In this document: piece by piece, positions 35,856 to 48,057 of the stretch
Numbering within the stretch: position 1 is the first letter of the stretch
Layout: each line of letters begins with the position of its first letter
Source of the DNA: Cephalotus follicularis
Taxonomy: Eukaryota > Streptophyta > Magnoliopsida > Oxalidales > Cephalotaceae
Assembly (NCBI GenBank): GCA_001972305.1
Contig: BDDD01001502.1
Span: 124,001 to 188,000, forward strand
Direction: 5' to 3'
Length of the DNA: 64,000 nucleotides
Program-made: the position numbers and the translations under genes
The notes under the pieces: generated by a model
The model's database searches: none
Seen by the model: only the letters and a program-made list of their open reading frames with translations
Told to the model about the DNA's origin: nothing

Positions 35856-36957
35856 CATGCTAGTTTAAATCCAACCTTTTAAGTAACTAATTTAGTTACT
35901 TATACATGATTAATGGCTACATTTAGGCACCCCAAACCGTCACCATACCAAGATATAGGGTTTGGCCTAAATGTTCTCTCTCTCCATGAATTATGGAATA
36001 ATTCATAAATGACAAAAATACTACTTAGCCCGAAACATTCTATTTATGGCGCAGCTTGAATATATATCAAACAAAATGATAAAGTCCAGCAAAATAAATG
36101 TTCATAGGGCAAGTAACATCCCCTTGATGTCATCCTCTCACTAAATGACATGTGCCCTTCACACGTCAACTGATTCCAAAACCAGGCGGGACCAGAAAGC
36201 CAGGTTGGATTCCGATACAATGATATATTTCCCAGAACGTCCCAAATTTATGGTACGACCACCCCAATAGTCTTTCAATTATCTAAATGGCCCAGGTGTG
36301 ATATCCAATCACCACTCCGGATCCGTGAACCATAGTACCACGTCTATCATACGTTAGCCGGATAACGTGTACTGTCCACAGTAATCGGTGTATGTGTCAT
36401 GTCTCCCTCACCACTCTTGGCTCTGATCGCGGACTAGGGTTTGGATTAATGTCACCCCAGATAATACCGCGATAGCTATAAAATTCATGTTCGCACTGAG
36501 AATATTGGCAGACATCCCAGGAACCCCTTATTCAAATCTGCCTACACCTGGCCAGGAATAAAGTCTCAACGGTCATAAATACTATAGAGCTAGTCACCCC
36601 CGAGTATGGGTGTGATGATCCAATATTGCGCACACGCTCATACATCTCAATGCAGCTCCCACAAGGCACAGAGACAACCCTTTTGCCAGAACGTGGCTAG
36701 TGCCGAGGAAGGCGGAAACCAAAGCCGAACGGTTACTACACAACGCATTCCAGCCACTTAGGTCTAAGGATACAACGTAAATCACGAATGATATACTGGT
36801 TTCCTTCGACTATACTTTACCGAGACTATAGGAATCCTATTGACAAAGGTACGAGCATTTCAAACAGGCATCCTATGGTGGGTTAGTTCAGTGTCATGCC
36901 TCCATGCACGCACCCCGTATTAGCTTTAGGGTAAACCCAAATGGCAATGAGATGATC

Positions 36958-38354
36958 TGTAACACCACCGATTCGGAACCGAGATCACTCCCATTTCGGG
37001 ATCGGTGTGTCACACAAACTGAACTAAAACATATCAAGATCTTAATCTTTAATCATCATCAATACGTGGTGGTTCTAAAAGCCAGTAAACATGTATCATC
37101 ATGAAACATAAACTGAATCTAAAACATAATCTGAAAACTTTGTCATAAATCAAAAATCACAATACTAGGTCTATACACGACCATAACACCACTAAAAACA
37201 TAACCAGATCAAAATCCTAGATGATCCTCTGACAAAGGGTAACTCTCTCATCACACTTGCCCATGCTGTCCCTGTAAACCTGCCGCATGGAAAACAAAAA
37301 CGCGGCTGAGCAAACCTCAGTACAGATATAGAATCATAAAACAATTTATGAAACAAATCAAATTACGAAACATAAATATGAATCAAAGCAGATACGAATC
37401 AGAACAGAACGGTTACGAAACAAAACAAAACAGTTACGAAACAAAACAGAACGAAACCAAAACTGTATCCGAAATAAAACAGTTTACCAAAACGAAACAG
37501 TATCTGAAACAAACAGATTTCGGAACAAAACCAAATGAACAGTAAACGATGACGATAACGATAAAAGCGGTAAGATTTCAAAGTTAACTCAAAACAGAAA
37601 TCTTAAGCAATAAATCAGTTTAAACTTACTTTGCAATTACCCTCGGCAAAATATATAAAACAAGTCCATAACTTGAAACCGTAAAGTGTACCTTTTCAAA
37701 ACAACGGATCTTAACTTTCAAAAATACACGAAAACTTTCAAAACATACACGAAAGCTTTGGAAACATAAGTTCCATACTTTGAAAACATAAAGCATATCT
37801 TTTCCAAAACTTTTCAAAATGCCATGTCTTATACTGAGAGATGCAATATCGAATTAAATACATACATATATGCAAGGGATCCTGCAGAATCCACTTGCCA
37901 AATGGAATGACGTGTACAGCACTACACAATCAATTCCCAAATCCCAAACATATCCCAATAACATATAACTAAGATCGATCTATACGCCTCCATCCCAAAT
38001 CCGATCTACGGATATCCCTGAGAGACGCCGTAAACGAATCACACCGTTACGGAAAGTGTCACGTCCCCGTGCCAGGCCCACGACGTGCCTATGGTACCTC
38101 CATAGGTAGGAATCATTATATTCTCAGTATTTCAAAAATGGTTTTTAACAAAAAAAAAAATAAAAAGCCAAAATTATTTTATCAAATCATGGACACAAAA
38201 TCAAAACCCACTGGCTAAGACTAAAACCCGTTTAGCCAAGCCAAAAGCAAAACAAACCGAAAAACAATCGACAGCCCACACAAAACATATCGAAAAGCCC
38301 ATACAAAACATATCGAAAAGCCCAGAAATTTTATACGGAAAACGGGATATTACA
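36958..38354 (-). mobile_element. Solo LTR L with perfect TSD
   Basis: TGATC on both sides (36953-36957 and 38355-38359). The + strand edges are TGTAACACC and GATATTACA, so on the - strand it starts TGTAATATCCCG. Around 37275-37325 it has the reverse complement of the block found near the 3' end of the N LTRs (CTGAGGTTTGCTCAGCCGCG...), which fixes orientation and family. An A-rich AACGAAACAAAACAG repeat run lies at 37380-37530. No gene. Confidence 0.92.
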
Positions 38355-38720
38355 TGATCCATCCTCAACAACATCGGGAGCAAGCATAACACGACAAGTC
38401 ATTACAATTCATCAATTGCCCCAAGAGAGTGAACCTATGACATGGAACATTTTCTCAGAAGGGAGTAAGGATTTCATTCTCATAGCCTCCCTAGGCATGA
38501 GATCCAACCCTTTGTGGACAGGGCGTTATATGTGTATTCAATTAATATGGTGATTAATTGATCCAGTAATATGGTTTGGGATGATACATATAACAAAATG
38601 CCATCTTTAATAAAATATGCACATAAAACAATAATGGAATTAAGAATGTTTATATAAAGAGTGTCTAAACATGTGCGTACAACCACCTCTTGTGGCATGC
38701 AGGGACACCCCTATCTAACA

Positions 38721-40062
38721 ATCTCCCACTTGGCCCTCAAGCCACGATGACCTATAGCCTAAACCCATAGCACTCCGATGCTGCTCAAGTACTGTGCTGC
38801 TCATTGCCTTTGTCAGTGGGTCTGCTAAATTTGCCTCCGAGGCAACTCTCTCAAGAGTGACGTCTCCTCTGTCGATCATCTCTCTGATCAAATGATACCG
38901 CCGTTGTATATGCTTGGAGCGGTGGTGAGACCCAGGCTCCTTGGCCTGTGCAACGGCCCCATCATTGTCACAGTACACTACAATTGGACTGACGATGGAA
39001 GGAACCACATATACTTCATCAATGAACTTTCGCATCCAAACAGATTCCTTTGCTGCACCTGAGGCTGCAACATATTCTGCTTCAGTGGTGGAGTCGGCAG
39101 TAGTCTCATGCTTTGAACTCCGCTAGCTCACAGCACCTCCGTTCAGGGCGAATACGAATCCTGAAACGGATTTGTGATCATCCGGATCACTGTTGAAACT
39201 AGATTCTGTATATCCCTCAAGTCTTAACTCACTGTCTCCTCCATAAGTCAAGAAGGTATCCTGAGTCCTCCTCAGGTACTTCGAAATCCCCTTGACAATT
39301 TCCCAATGCTTCCCATTGGGATCGGACTGAAATCGACTAGCCATCCCTAAGTCATAGCGACATCAGGCATAGTACAAATCATGGCGTACATGATGGAGCC
39401 CATAGCCGAAGCATATGGCTGCCTACTCATGCGAGTCCTCTCCTCCGACGTCTGTGTTGACATCCTCTTGGATAGGTGAATTCCTTGGCCAATTGGAAAT
39501 AGGCCACGTTTGGAATTCTCAAGGCCATACCGTTTCAGCACTTTGCTGATGTACTGGCTTTGGAAGAGCCCGAGCAACCTATTAGATCTATGTCTATAGA
39601 TCTTTATACCCAAAATATAGGATGCTTCTCCCAAATCCTTCATGGATAAGTTCTTGGATAAACATACTTTAGTTGATTGCAACATACCTACATCATTTTC
39701 CATGAGTAGTATGTCATCCACGTATAGTACCAAGAAAGTGATACCTGGGTCACTCTGCTTCCGGTAGACACAAGGCTCATCGAAGTTTTTGATGAAGCCA
39801 AAAGTTTTAATGGCCTCGTTAAAACAGATGTTCCAGCTACGGGATGCTTGCTTAAGGCCGTCGATAGACCGTTGGAGCTTGCACACTCTATGCGGATGCT
39901 CCTCGGATGTAAACCCCTCAAGTTGGGGAATATAAATGTCCTCTTCAAGATTGCCATTCAAGAAGGTCATCTTGACATCCATTTTCCATATCTCATAATC
40001 AAAATGAGCGGCAATAGCAAGCAGTATCCGGATGGACTTAAGCATTCCGACTAGCGAGAAAG
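38721..40062 (-). pseudogene. RT (most) and RNase H of copia K
   Basis: From the right edge: TFSLVGMLKSIRILLAIAAHFDYEIWKMDVKMTFLNG (RT palm start, with the catalytic Asp in MDVK), EDIYIPQLEGF, LKQASRSWN, LYVDDILLMEN (the copia YVDD motif, intact) and LGIKIYRHRSNRLLGL. A stop near 39345 is followed by GSIMYAM-type sequence and ASRFQSDPNGKHWEIVKGI. RNase H contains VYCDNDGAVAQAKEP and RSKHIQRRYHLIREMI and ends just before the PPT (CCAAGTGGGAGAT, 38721-38733). RNase H carries a stop near 39123. M is inserted at 40063 inside the ETFS codons, and the frame resumes at 48058. Confidence 0.93.
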
Positions 40063-41397
40063 TGTCACACCCCGTTATTTTCATTCACGTATAATGGACA
40101 AGCATACGTGGTGATATCAGAAATAAGCATAAAAATAATATTCCAGCACAATTCATAATTAAATTTGCCGAAGCAGTTATTAAGCCAGAATATAACATAA
40201 GTCATCCGCACGTATTCCATACTACGTGCGGGTAAAACCAACAATATCCTTAAATAAAAGGAAAATACAGCACTAACACGGGATGTGATCCGTTCGATTC
40301 AATACAACATCATAAAGAAATAACAACCTTAAAATAACCAAAAGAAGCTCTCAAAGCTTCAGCAGCAGCCTCCAAATGTCATTGCTTAATCTGAAATTGT
40401 AGGGGTTAGCCGTTGTCCTCACTTGGCTAAGTATAATGATAATGTATGATAAGGAATATATGAATGCAACATCTATGACAGTTTATATCAAAATAACATT
40501 TAAATGAGCCAATATATGAGCAATCATGCCGAATGGCCATAAACAGTACATATGCAATAATACCGCACAAGGGTACAATCAATTCATACATCAATTGGGT
40601 GTCACATGTCGCTAACTCCTAGCACCAACTGTGCACACCTATCTATCACCCTATGCTTTGAGGATGAAAGATCAGGTAACAATTACTACCGGTGTTGGCG
40701 GGTAGTTTAACAATAAAATCTGCAATGCAGACACAATTAGGTGATGCTCTGGCCAACTCCTGGCACCCAGGATCACATCCATAGTCAGTGACGTCCTCCA
40801 TCACTCAGCTACGGCAAGCATAGACAATCAATTCAAGCCTTTCAATAATAATATTACATATATCGACAATATGCAATAGAAAGTAGTTTTCTTTAGAAAC
40901 TATGACAAGTCAATTATCGTACATCTCTTCGGAGGAAAACGATATCAATTCAATAATGGTTTCCATTTTGGGAAACAAAACAGTAGGTACCTCTCATATA
41001 GGAGGAAAATCAGTAGTTCATTTGGCAATAATCATTTATTTGAAAATGATAGGTTGTATCATAAATTGGGTACATAGCCCATAGTTGGTTTCAATCATTG
41101 AAATACAAATGGTAGTGGTGTTAGAATACACCAAACAGTTTATTTTAATACGACAGTAACATATTCAGTAACAAGATCACAAATCAGTAGTTCTTGTAAT
41201 AATAGTGTTCATTTGAAAATGGTGTTTAAAACCATGAATTGTGCATATGGCACATAGTTCGTTTGATCATTGCAATATAAGTAGTAGTGATGTTGAACAA
41301 CATCAATCAGTATATACTATATGGTGTCAGCATATACAATTCAATAACAGTACCAACAGTAACAATTCAATCAATATTATGCAATTTCTGCCCAGAA

Positions 41398-41470
41398 CAG
41401 TCGGCTGCCCTCAAGATTAGTCGACTGTTTGGGTTGTGTAGTCGACTGTAATTGTTGACCGTCGACTGCC
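41398..41470. repeat. Phased palindromic words, M LTR group 1
   Basis: Words start at 41399, 41419, 41440 and 41460 (AGTCGGCT, AGTCGACT, AGTCGACT, CGTCGACT). Steps are 20, 21 and 20. Confidence 0.88.
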
Positions 41471-42481
41471 TCTGCCCAGAAAATGCAGGCAGTGGCATGT
41501 CATGCAATGCAATTTCGATTTTTCAATCAATTTCAATACATGTAGCATGTAGAAAATAGACATACACAATATACATACTATATCTTCCATAACATATCAT
41601 CACCCCTACCTCAAATTGTTATCCCAAGATCAATTGAGTTTGATCTTTCTCTTTGAGTTCCAAGTCACTTTCACCAACCACTGTTTCAGTTTCCAGCAGA
41701 ATCAATCTATGCATGTTTGTTTATGAACACATGCATCAGTACCAGTAAGTTTCAATAATTCTAACAGTGGTTTAATCATTATTCCATTTAAGTCTTAAAC
41801 TTTCCTTTTCCAATTTCCTTTTGAATTTCATGTCAAGTATCATTAAATCTCGGATTCATGGACTTTTAACTTGTTTGACAGTAGGTATATACATACTTAG
41901 GAACCATTAAGCATATATCCTATCACTAACAACACTTAAAATCCATTCTAGAGTTCATAATCACCAATTCCACTTGCTCCAATTCACTACTTTCCATTTC
42001 AATTCTAATAATGGTTGATTCTAATCCATTAACAGGATATATTCTATATTCTCCTAGTCATTTTATCATCATCATTACAGAGAATTTCGGATTGAGAACT
42101 TACCAAGTGACCAAAGCTTCAAAGGTTCCTTCTTTGAGTTCTCCAAATCCTACCAATGCAAGCTCCAATAATTCCTCTCTTCACTCTGTGTTTTCTAACA
42201 CTCATACACCATTCAATCTGCTGATATAAGTCTCAAAGACTTGAATTCGTCAGATTCCTACCCTACTCACATGCACTGACACTTTACTCTCTTTTCTTTC
42301 CATCACATGCATTCCACTTTTCCTTTTTCTCTCATTAATTATCAATTTGTAGGTTGTTGGTCTGCAGAGAACATGCAAACATTCACTTTTGCATGTTCTG
42401 GCAGGTGGTGAGACACATGTGCCCTTATCCCACCTGTCATTCTTGTCTCTGCACATGCCAGGAATCTGTCCTGGGTAAATC

Positions 42482-42562
42482 CAGTCGACTGGCTATGGTG
42501 GGCAGTCGACAGCCTTCAATACGTAGCAAACAGTAAACTGTTGCCCTGTGACAGTCGGCTGT
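42482..42562. repeat. Phased palindromic words, M LTR group 2
   Basis: Words start at 42483, 42504, 42532 and 42553. Steps are 21, 28 and 21. The same group recurs in the other M LTR at about 47800-47880. Confidence 0.9.
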
Positions 42563-42780
42563 TTGGGCTGGTTTAGGGTTTCCTAATCTTTGATACATCT
42601 CCAATTGTACATCCAATCATCCCAAGCAATTACCAATCATAGATTTTAATATAATTGGACAAATAACTCAATTAAAATGTATATTAAATTTAAAATTGGA
42701 TCAATATACATTAATTAAAGTTTCGGTTATTACGTTCCCCCCTCCTTAAAGAAAATTCGTCCTCGAATTTAGCCCTTTCA

Positions 42781-44970
42781 TTACATTCCAAACAAGTGGG
42801 GAAATGCTTCCCGCATCTCGTCCTCACGTTCCCACGTAGCTTCCTCAGCTCCGTGAAAATGCCACAACACCTTGACCATGGGGATGGTCTTGTTCCTTAG
42901 AACCTTTTCTATTCTATCCACAATCCTTGTCGGCCTTTCTTCATAAGTCAGTCTCGGGCTAATGAATCTCGGGTCGTAGCTCAAAATGTGAGATGGGTCA
43001 GGTACGTATTTCCGTAACATGGAAACATGAAATACGTTATGTACGTCCGACAAGCTAGGCGGTAGTGCAATCTGATATGCTACCTCCCCCACTCTCTCTA
43101 GTATCTCGTAAGGTCCAATATACCTTGGAGCTAACTTCCCTTTAAGGCCAAAACGGTATATCCCTTTCGAAGGCGAGATCTTCAAGAACACATGATCTCC
43201 CTTCTCAAATTCCAACTTTCTTCTCTTGCTGTCGGCGTAACTCTTCTGCCGACTCTGTGCAGTTAACAGTATCTTCTTGATCATTTCCACTTTATCAGTG
43301 GTCTCTTGTACCAAGTCCGGTCCCAATACTTGTCTCTCACCCACTTCGTCCCAGCAAATAGGTGATCTGCATTTCCTCCCGTATAAGGCTTCGTAGGGAG
43401 CCATTTCAATGCTGGTATGGAAACTGTTATTGTAAGAGAATTCAATCAATGCTAGATGATCCTCCCAACTCCCAGCAAAATCAATCATACAAGCCCGTAA
43501 CATATCCTCCAGAGTCTGGATAGTATGCTCGGACTGTCCGTCAGTCTGTGGGTGAAATGCAGTGCTAAAATTCAAGGTTGTTCCCATAGCTATTTGGAAT
43601 TTCTTCCAGAACCTTGAAGTGAATCTAGCATCACGGTCGCAGACAATACTGACCGGCACCCCATGTAATCTCACTATCTCCCGGATATACAATCAAGCTA
43701 GCTTCTCGATAGAATATGTCATGTTTATCGGAAGAAAGTGTGCAGACTTAGTGAGTCTATCCACAACTACGCACACGGCCTCATGCTGATTCCATGACCT
43801 CGGCAATCCTGACACAAAATCCATGGTCACGTGCTCCCATTTCCACTCAACCACGGGTAGCGATTGTAGCAGTCCCGCAGGTTTCTGATGTTCAACCTTC
43901 ACTCTCTGACAGGTCAAACATCGTGCTACATATTTTGCAATCTCCCTCTTCATACCGCTCCACTAGTAGTTCTTTTTCAGGTCGTGCCACATCTTGGAAC
44001 TTCCTGGGTGAACATTGTATCTCGATTTATGAGCTTGTTGCAGTAGCTCAGTTTTGATGTTCACATCATCCGGAACACATATCCTCCCCCGGAACCTCAA
44101 TATGCCATCAGTATGTACGGAGAACTCAGAATCAGCGTCAAGGTTCTCACGAATACTCCACAATTCAGCATCACTATACCGAGCAGTCAAAATACGCTCG
44201 AGAAGTTCCGGTTGTGCTCTCATACTTGCCACAATCACTCCTTGGGAAACCATGAACGAATTCCATCTCTGAAATTCCTCCAATAGATTCCATTGTGACA
44301 CCATAGCTCCAGCAATCATCGCCTTGTGACTCAGCGCATCAGCCACTACATTTGCGTTTCCTGGGTGGTATTGAATATTGTAGTTGTAGTCATTGAAGAA
44401 TTCCACCCATCGCCTTTGTCTCAGGTTGAGCTCCTTCTGGGAAAACAAATATTTCAAGCTTTTGTGATCAGTAAAGATTTCAAACTGAGCTCCATAGAGA
44501 TAGTGCCTCCATTTCTGCAAAGCAAACACTATGGCTGCCAATTCAAGATCGTGTACGGGATAGTTTTCCTTGTACGGTTTTAACTTCCTCGATGCGTATG
44601 CAATCACCCTACCATGTTGCATGAGAACGCATCCCAATCCTTTCCCAGAAGCATCAGTGTAGACAGTAAAACCCTCATTACCTTCAGGTAGTGCCAATAC
44701 TGGAGCCGAAATCTACCGATTCTTCAACTCTTGAAAACTCGCTTCACAGGAATCATCCCACAGAAAACTGGACTTCTTCTGAGTCAACTGTGTCAGTGGT
44801 GTAGCAAGTTTCGAGAATTCCTTGATGAATCTTCGGTAGTAGCCAGCCAAACCCAAGAAACTACGAACCTCCGTCACGTTCTTTGGTTGGGGCCAATCAA
44901 CAATGCTTTCAATCTTCGAAGGATCCACCGACAATCCTTCACTTGACACAATGTGACCTAAGAAAGTCAA
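42781..44970 (-). pseudogene. pol of M: RT thumb, RNase H, integrase
   Basis: Right to left: [20 protein letters not shown] and [16 protein letters not shown] (RT thumb), [28 protein letters not shown] and [13 protein letters not shown] (RNase H), [14 protein letters not shown], the start of the H2C2 knuckle, TMDFVSGLPRS (first Asp), [12 protein letters not shown] (second Asp), [16 protein letters not shown] (Glu; R changed to H nearby), [13 protein letters not shown], and the terminal [17 protein letters not shown]. Three in-frame stops separate the blocks, near 44698-44712 (after QELKNR), 43954-43962 (a Trp codon in the knuckle changed to TAG) and 43693 (Arg codon to TGA). The remaining frame is long (303 codons at the end), so decay is moderate. 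The upstream part is cut at 44970. Confidence 0.93.
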
Positions 44971-45135
44971 ATGTGGTTACAGCGGAATGGATTGAAGATT
45001 TGGAGGCACTACTTGTACGGAAAAACTTGTGACGTCTTTACCGATCATAAGAGTCTCAAGTACATCTTTACGCAGAAAGAGTTGAATATGCATCAGAGAA
45101 GGTGGTTAGAACTTCTGAAAGACTATGATTTGAAC
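44971..45135 (+). pseudogene. Gypsy RNase H fragment in opposite orientation
   Basis: The + strand reads [20 protein letters not shown], then [24 protein letters not shown], the middle of a gypsy RNase H. It abuts M's - strand RT at 44970, so the two facing pol fragments mark a deletion or rearrangement junction. It breaks off before the usual [16 protein letters not shown] segment and runs into LTR-like sequence. Confidence 0.88.
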
Positions 45136-47333
45136 ATTCCCGAATCTGTCTTGTTTGTGTGAAATATCTGCTGTGTAAATCATTCTTCAAAGTTCAAGAG
45201 GTAATCTCAACCCTTAATTGATTCTTTTGGGTTAAATTCTCTAATTTGCTATGTATGTCCAAATATGTCATGGTTGTATTCTTCTGTTTTGTCACAGCAG
45301 ATTGTGTGTTGGTGTTTGTGTTATTCCTACTATTTTCTGGGTCCTTAACATCATTACAGGTCAGTGAATTCGTCCTCTTTAATGATAATCTTGTTTCAAT
45401 GGCTTACCTTGAGTTTTTGTGCTCTTGGTATCTTGGAGTCTTTGATTCTTTCCTAAACATGTTGCTATTGTGTTAGTGATGTTATCTGCACATTTTATGC
45501 ACCTATATATGTCACAAACTGAGTTTATAACATCTGTATTAGATAAAACACAAAATCTTGACATGTTCATACAATGTCTCCTTACTTCCTCTTTCAAGTT
45601 AAATCTTTGACAAGTCGTTTCTTTGTCAAATTTGTGTTTGTAAGTCACCTACAAGTCATATATAATCATATGTTTATGTCCATATGTCTCTAGTTTATTG
45701 TAGAAATCATTTGAACCAATTTTAGTAGCAAATCGTCGGATTTCCAACTGTTCTGTCGCCCAGAACAGCCGACTGTCTCAGTGGACAGTCGACTGTAATG
45801 GTTGTGTAGTCGACTAGATTGAAGAACACAGTCGACTACCTGCATTTTTGGTTGTGTAGTCGACTGTTCATATGATCTAGTCGACTGCCAAGCCTCTCCA
45901 GTCGACTGGACCCCTGTTCTAGTCGACTGGTATGCCCTGGAATGTGCTATTTTCAACCGTTTTGATTCGTTTGACCCCCGAATCGATCCGAATCTTTTCC
46001 AAACACTTTTATGAGTCTGTTTATTGCTTCTAATGTGTTTTAAACTCTTATACATATGATTTTGAATATCTGTATAGATTGTGTACTTCAAAGGAGAAAT
46101 TGTTTTTGATCGCATATTTGTAAGTACTTTGCAAGCGCATAAGGTACGGATTCTTCGTTCCTTGACACATTCTTACTGTTTCAGTTCCGTCTGAGATTAA
46201 ATATAGATTCTGGTTTGATATCGGTTTGTAAATATGTTTACCTTGGTTTATAAATTCTGTATGTTTGGGTTTTTGGAAATAAAGTCATTTGATATTTTAT
46301 GAAGTAAATATTCTGACTTTATAAAATCAGTTATAATGTATTTACGAAACGATATGCAATCATCTATTTATTGTGAAATTAGAAAGTATGTGAAACTATA
46401 TCGTTTGAATACTATTTATGGTAATGGTTTGGGAAACGTTTTTATTTTAAAATGATTTGATGAAATCATATTTTTGGAAATGGTGAAATACTGAGCTTTT
46501 ATATCCACCTATGGGGGTACCATAGGCATGCTGTGGGCCTGGCACGGGGGCATGACACTTTCCGTAACGGTGTGATTAGTTTACGGCGTCTCTCTGGGAT
46601 ATCCGTAGAACGGATTTGGGATAGAGGCGTATGGATCGATCCTAGTTATATGTTATTGGGATATGTTTTGGGATATGGGAATTGTATGTGTAGTGTCGTA
46701 TACTGCAATTCCATTGGCACAGTGGATGTCGCGAACCCCTTGCTACTATATGATATGTTATGGTTATTGGTGCTCAGTTTATGGAACCTATGTTTTGGAA
46801 AAGATATGCTTTACGTTTTGAAAGTTTATTGATCCTATGTTTTGGAAAAGTACACTTTAAGGTTTATATGTTTTGCCGTGGGCATTTATAAAACATGTTT
46901 AAATTATTTTATTGCTAAGATTTCAGTTTTAAATGTACTTTTTGGAAATCTTCCTACTTTAAAATATTATTTACTGTTTTATATTCTATATCCGTACTGA
47001 GGTTTGCTCAGCCGCGTTTTTGTTTCCATGCGGCAAGTTCTCGGGAGCAAAGGGGCAATGTGTGATGAGAGTGACTCCCATATGTCTGAGGATCGTCTAG
47101 TAGCTGATCCTTTTATGTTATGTGGTCATAGTGGAACCCGATAATTAAACAATGTGTTATTTCAGTTTATGACTTTTGGATTTTGGATAAGTTTCAGTTA
47201 TGATCAGTTTTTATATGTTATGGATATGCTTTAAACCATCACGTTTTTAATAAAGATGAACCTTTTAACATGATATGATCTGTTTAGTTTTGGTATTATG
47301 CACTGTGGAGACTCCCAAAGATCGGGGGAGTTA
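45136..47333 (+). repeat. LTR of the gypsy element inserted in M (N-like)
   Basis: It ends GGGGGAGTTACA at 47333. It shares with N and L the block CTGAGGTTTGCTCAGCCGCG (46998-47017), the ACCTATGGGGGTACCATAGGC block (near 46507) and the word array. Its start is lost or blurred near 45136. No gene. Confidence 0.75.
45766..45930. repeat. Phased palindromic word array (eight words)
   Basis: Words start at 45767, 45787, 45808, 45830, 45858, 45879, 45900 and 45921. Steps are 20, 21, 22, 28, 21, 21 and 21. Seven are AGTCGACT and one AGCCGACT. Confidence 0.95.
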
Positions 47334-48052
47334 CAATTCTAATATATTAACAGAAGATATTCTATATTCTCCTAGTCATTTTATCATCATCATTACAGAG
47401 AATTTCGGATTGAGAACTTACCAAGTGACCAAAGCTTCAAAGGTTCCTTCTTTGAGTTCTCCAAATCCTACCAATGCAAGCTCCAATAATTCCTCTCTTC
47501 ACTCTGTGTTTTCTAACACTCATACACCATTCAATCTACTGATATAAGTCTCAAAGACTTAAATTCGTCAGATTCATACCCTACTCACATGCAATAACAC
47601 TTTACTCTCTTTTCTTTCCATCACATGCATTCCTCTTTTCCTTTTTCTCTCATTAATTATCAATTTGCAGGTTGTTGGTCTGCAGAGAACATGCAAACAT
47701 TCACTTTTGCATGTTCTGGCAGGTGGTGAGACACATGTGCCCTTATCCCACCTGTCATACTTGTCTCTGCACATGCCAGGAATCTATCCTGGGTAAATCC
47801 AGTCGACTGGCTATGGTGGGCAGTCGACTGCCTTCAATACGTAGCAAACAGTAGACTGTTGCCCTGTGACAGTCGGCTGTTTGGGCTGATTTAGGGTTTC
47901 CTAATCTTTGATACATCTCCAATTGTACATCCAATCATCCCAAGCAATTACCAATCATAGATTTTAATATAATTTGACAAATAACTCAATTAAAATGTAT
48001 ATTAAATTTAAAATTGGATCAATATACATTAATTGAAGTTGCGGTTATTACA
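47334..48052 (-). repeat. 5' LTR remnant of M
   Basis: It matches about 42020-42734 with scattered substitutions and keeps the correct terminus (GGTTATTACA on the + strand). The rest of this LTR was lost on the left side. Confidence 0.92.
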
Positions 48053-48057
48053 GAAAG

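Larger units (their letters stand above)
24380..38720 (-). repeat. 3' LTR of copia K (with E and L inside)
   Basis: Its own sequence is 24380-25334, 35758-36957 and 38360-38720, about 2.5 kb, long for a copia LTR. The + strand edges are TGTTGGAAAT and CTATCTAACA. The part 36365-36957 plus 38360-38720 matches the 5' LTR at 57661-58594. No gene was found in 24380-25334 or 35758-36957; a GA microsatellite lies near 25112-25131. Confidence 0.8.
40063..42734 (-). repeat. 3' LTR of M
   Basis: The + strand starts TGTCACACCCCG; the inner edge reads GGTTATTACG, a CA-to-CG change at the terminus (the other copy has TTACA). About 42020-42734 matches 47334-48052 closely. An AGCCG...TTGGCTAAG block lies at 40403-40432. 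It bears two GTCGAC word groups. No gene in the 2.67 kb. Confidence 0.9.
40063..48052 (-). mobile_element. Ty3/gypsy element M, 5' part replaced
   Basis: GAAAG flanks it (40058-40062 and 48053-48057), and removing it restores K RT. 3' LTR 40063-42734, PPT (about 42735-42750), integrase-RNase H-RT to 44970, then + oriented foreign sequence (44971-47333), then the right-hand part of the 5' LTR (47334-48052). Gag, protease, RT N-terminus and PBS are gone. Another gypsy element apparently inserted in the 5' LTR, and a deletion then fused it to M pol. Confidence 0.88.
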
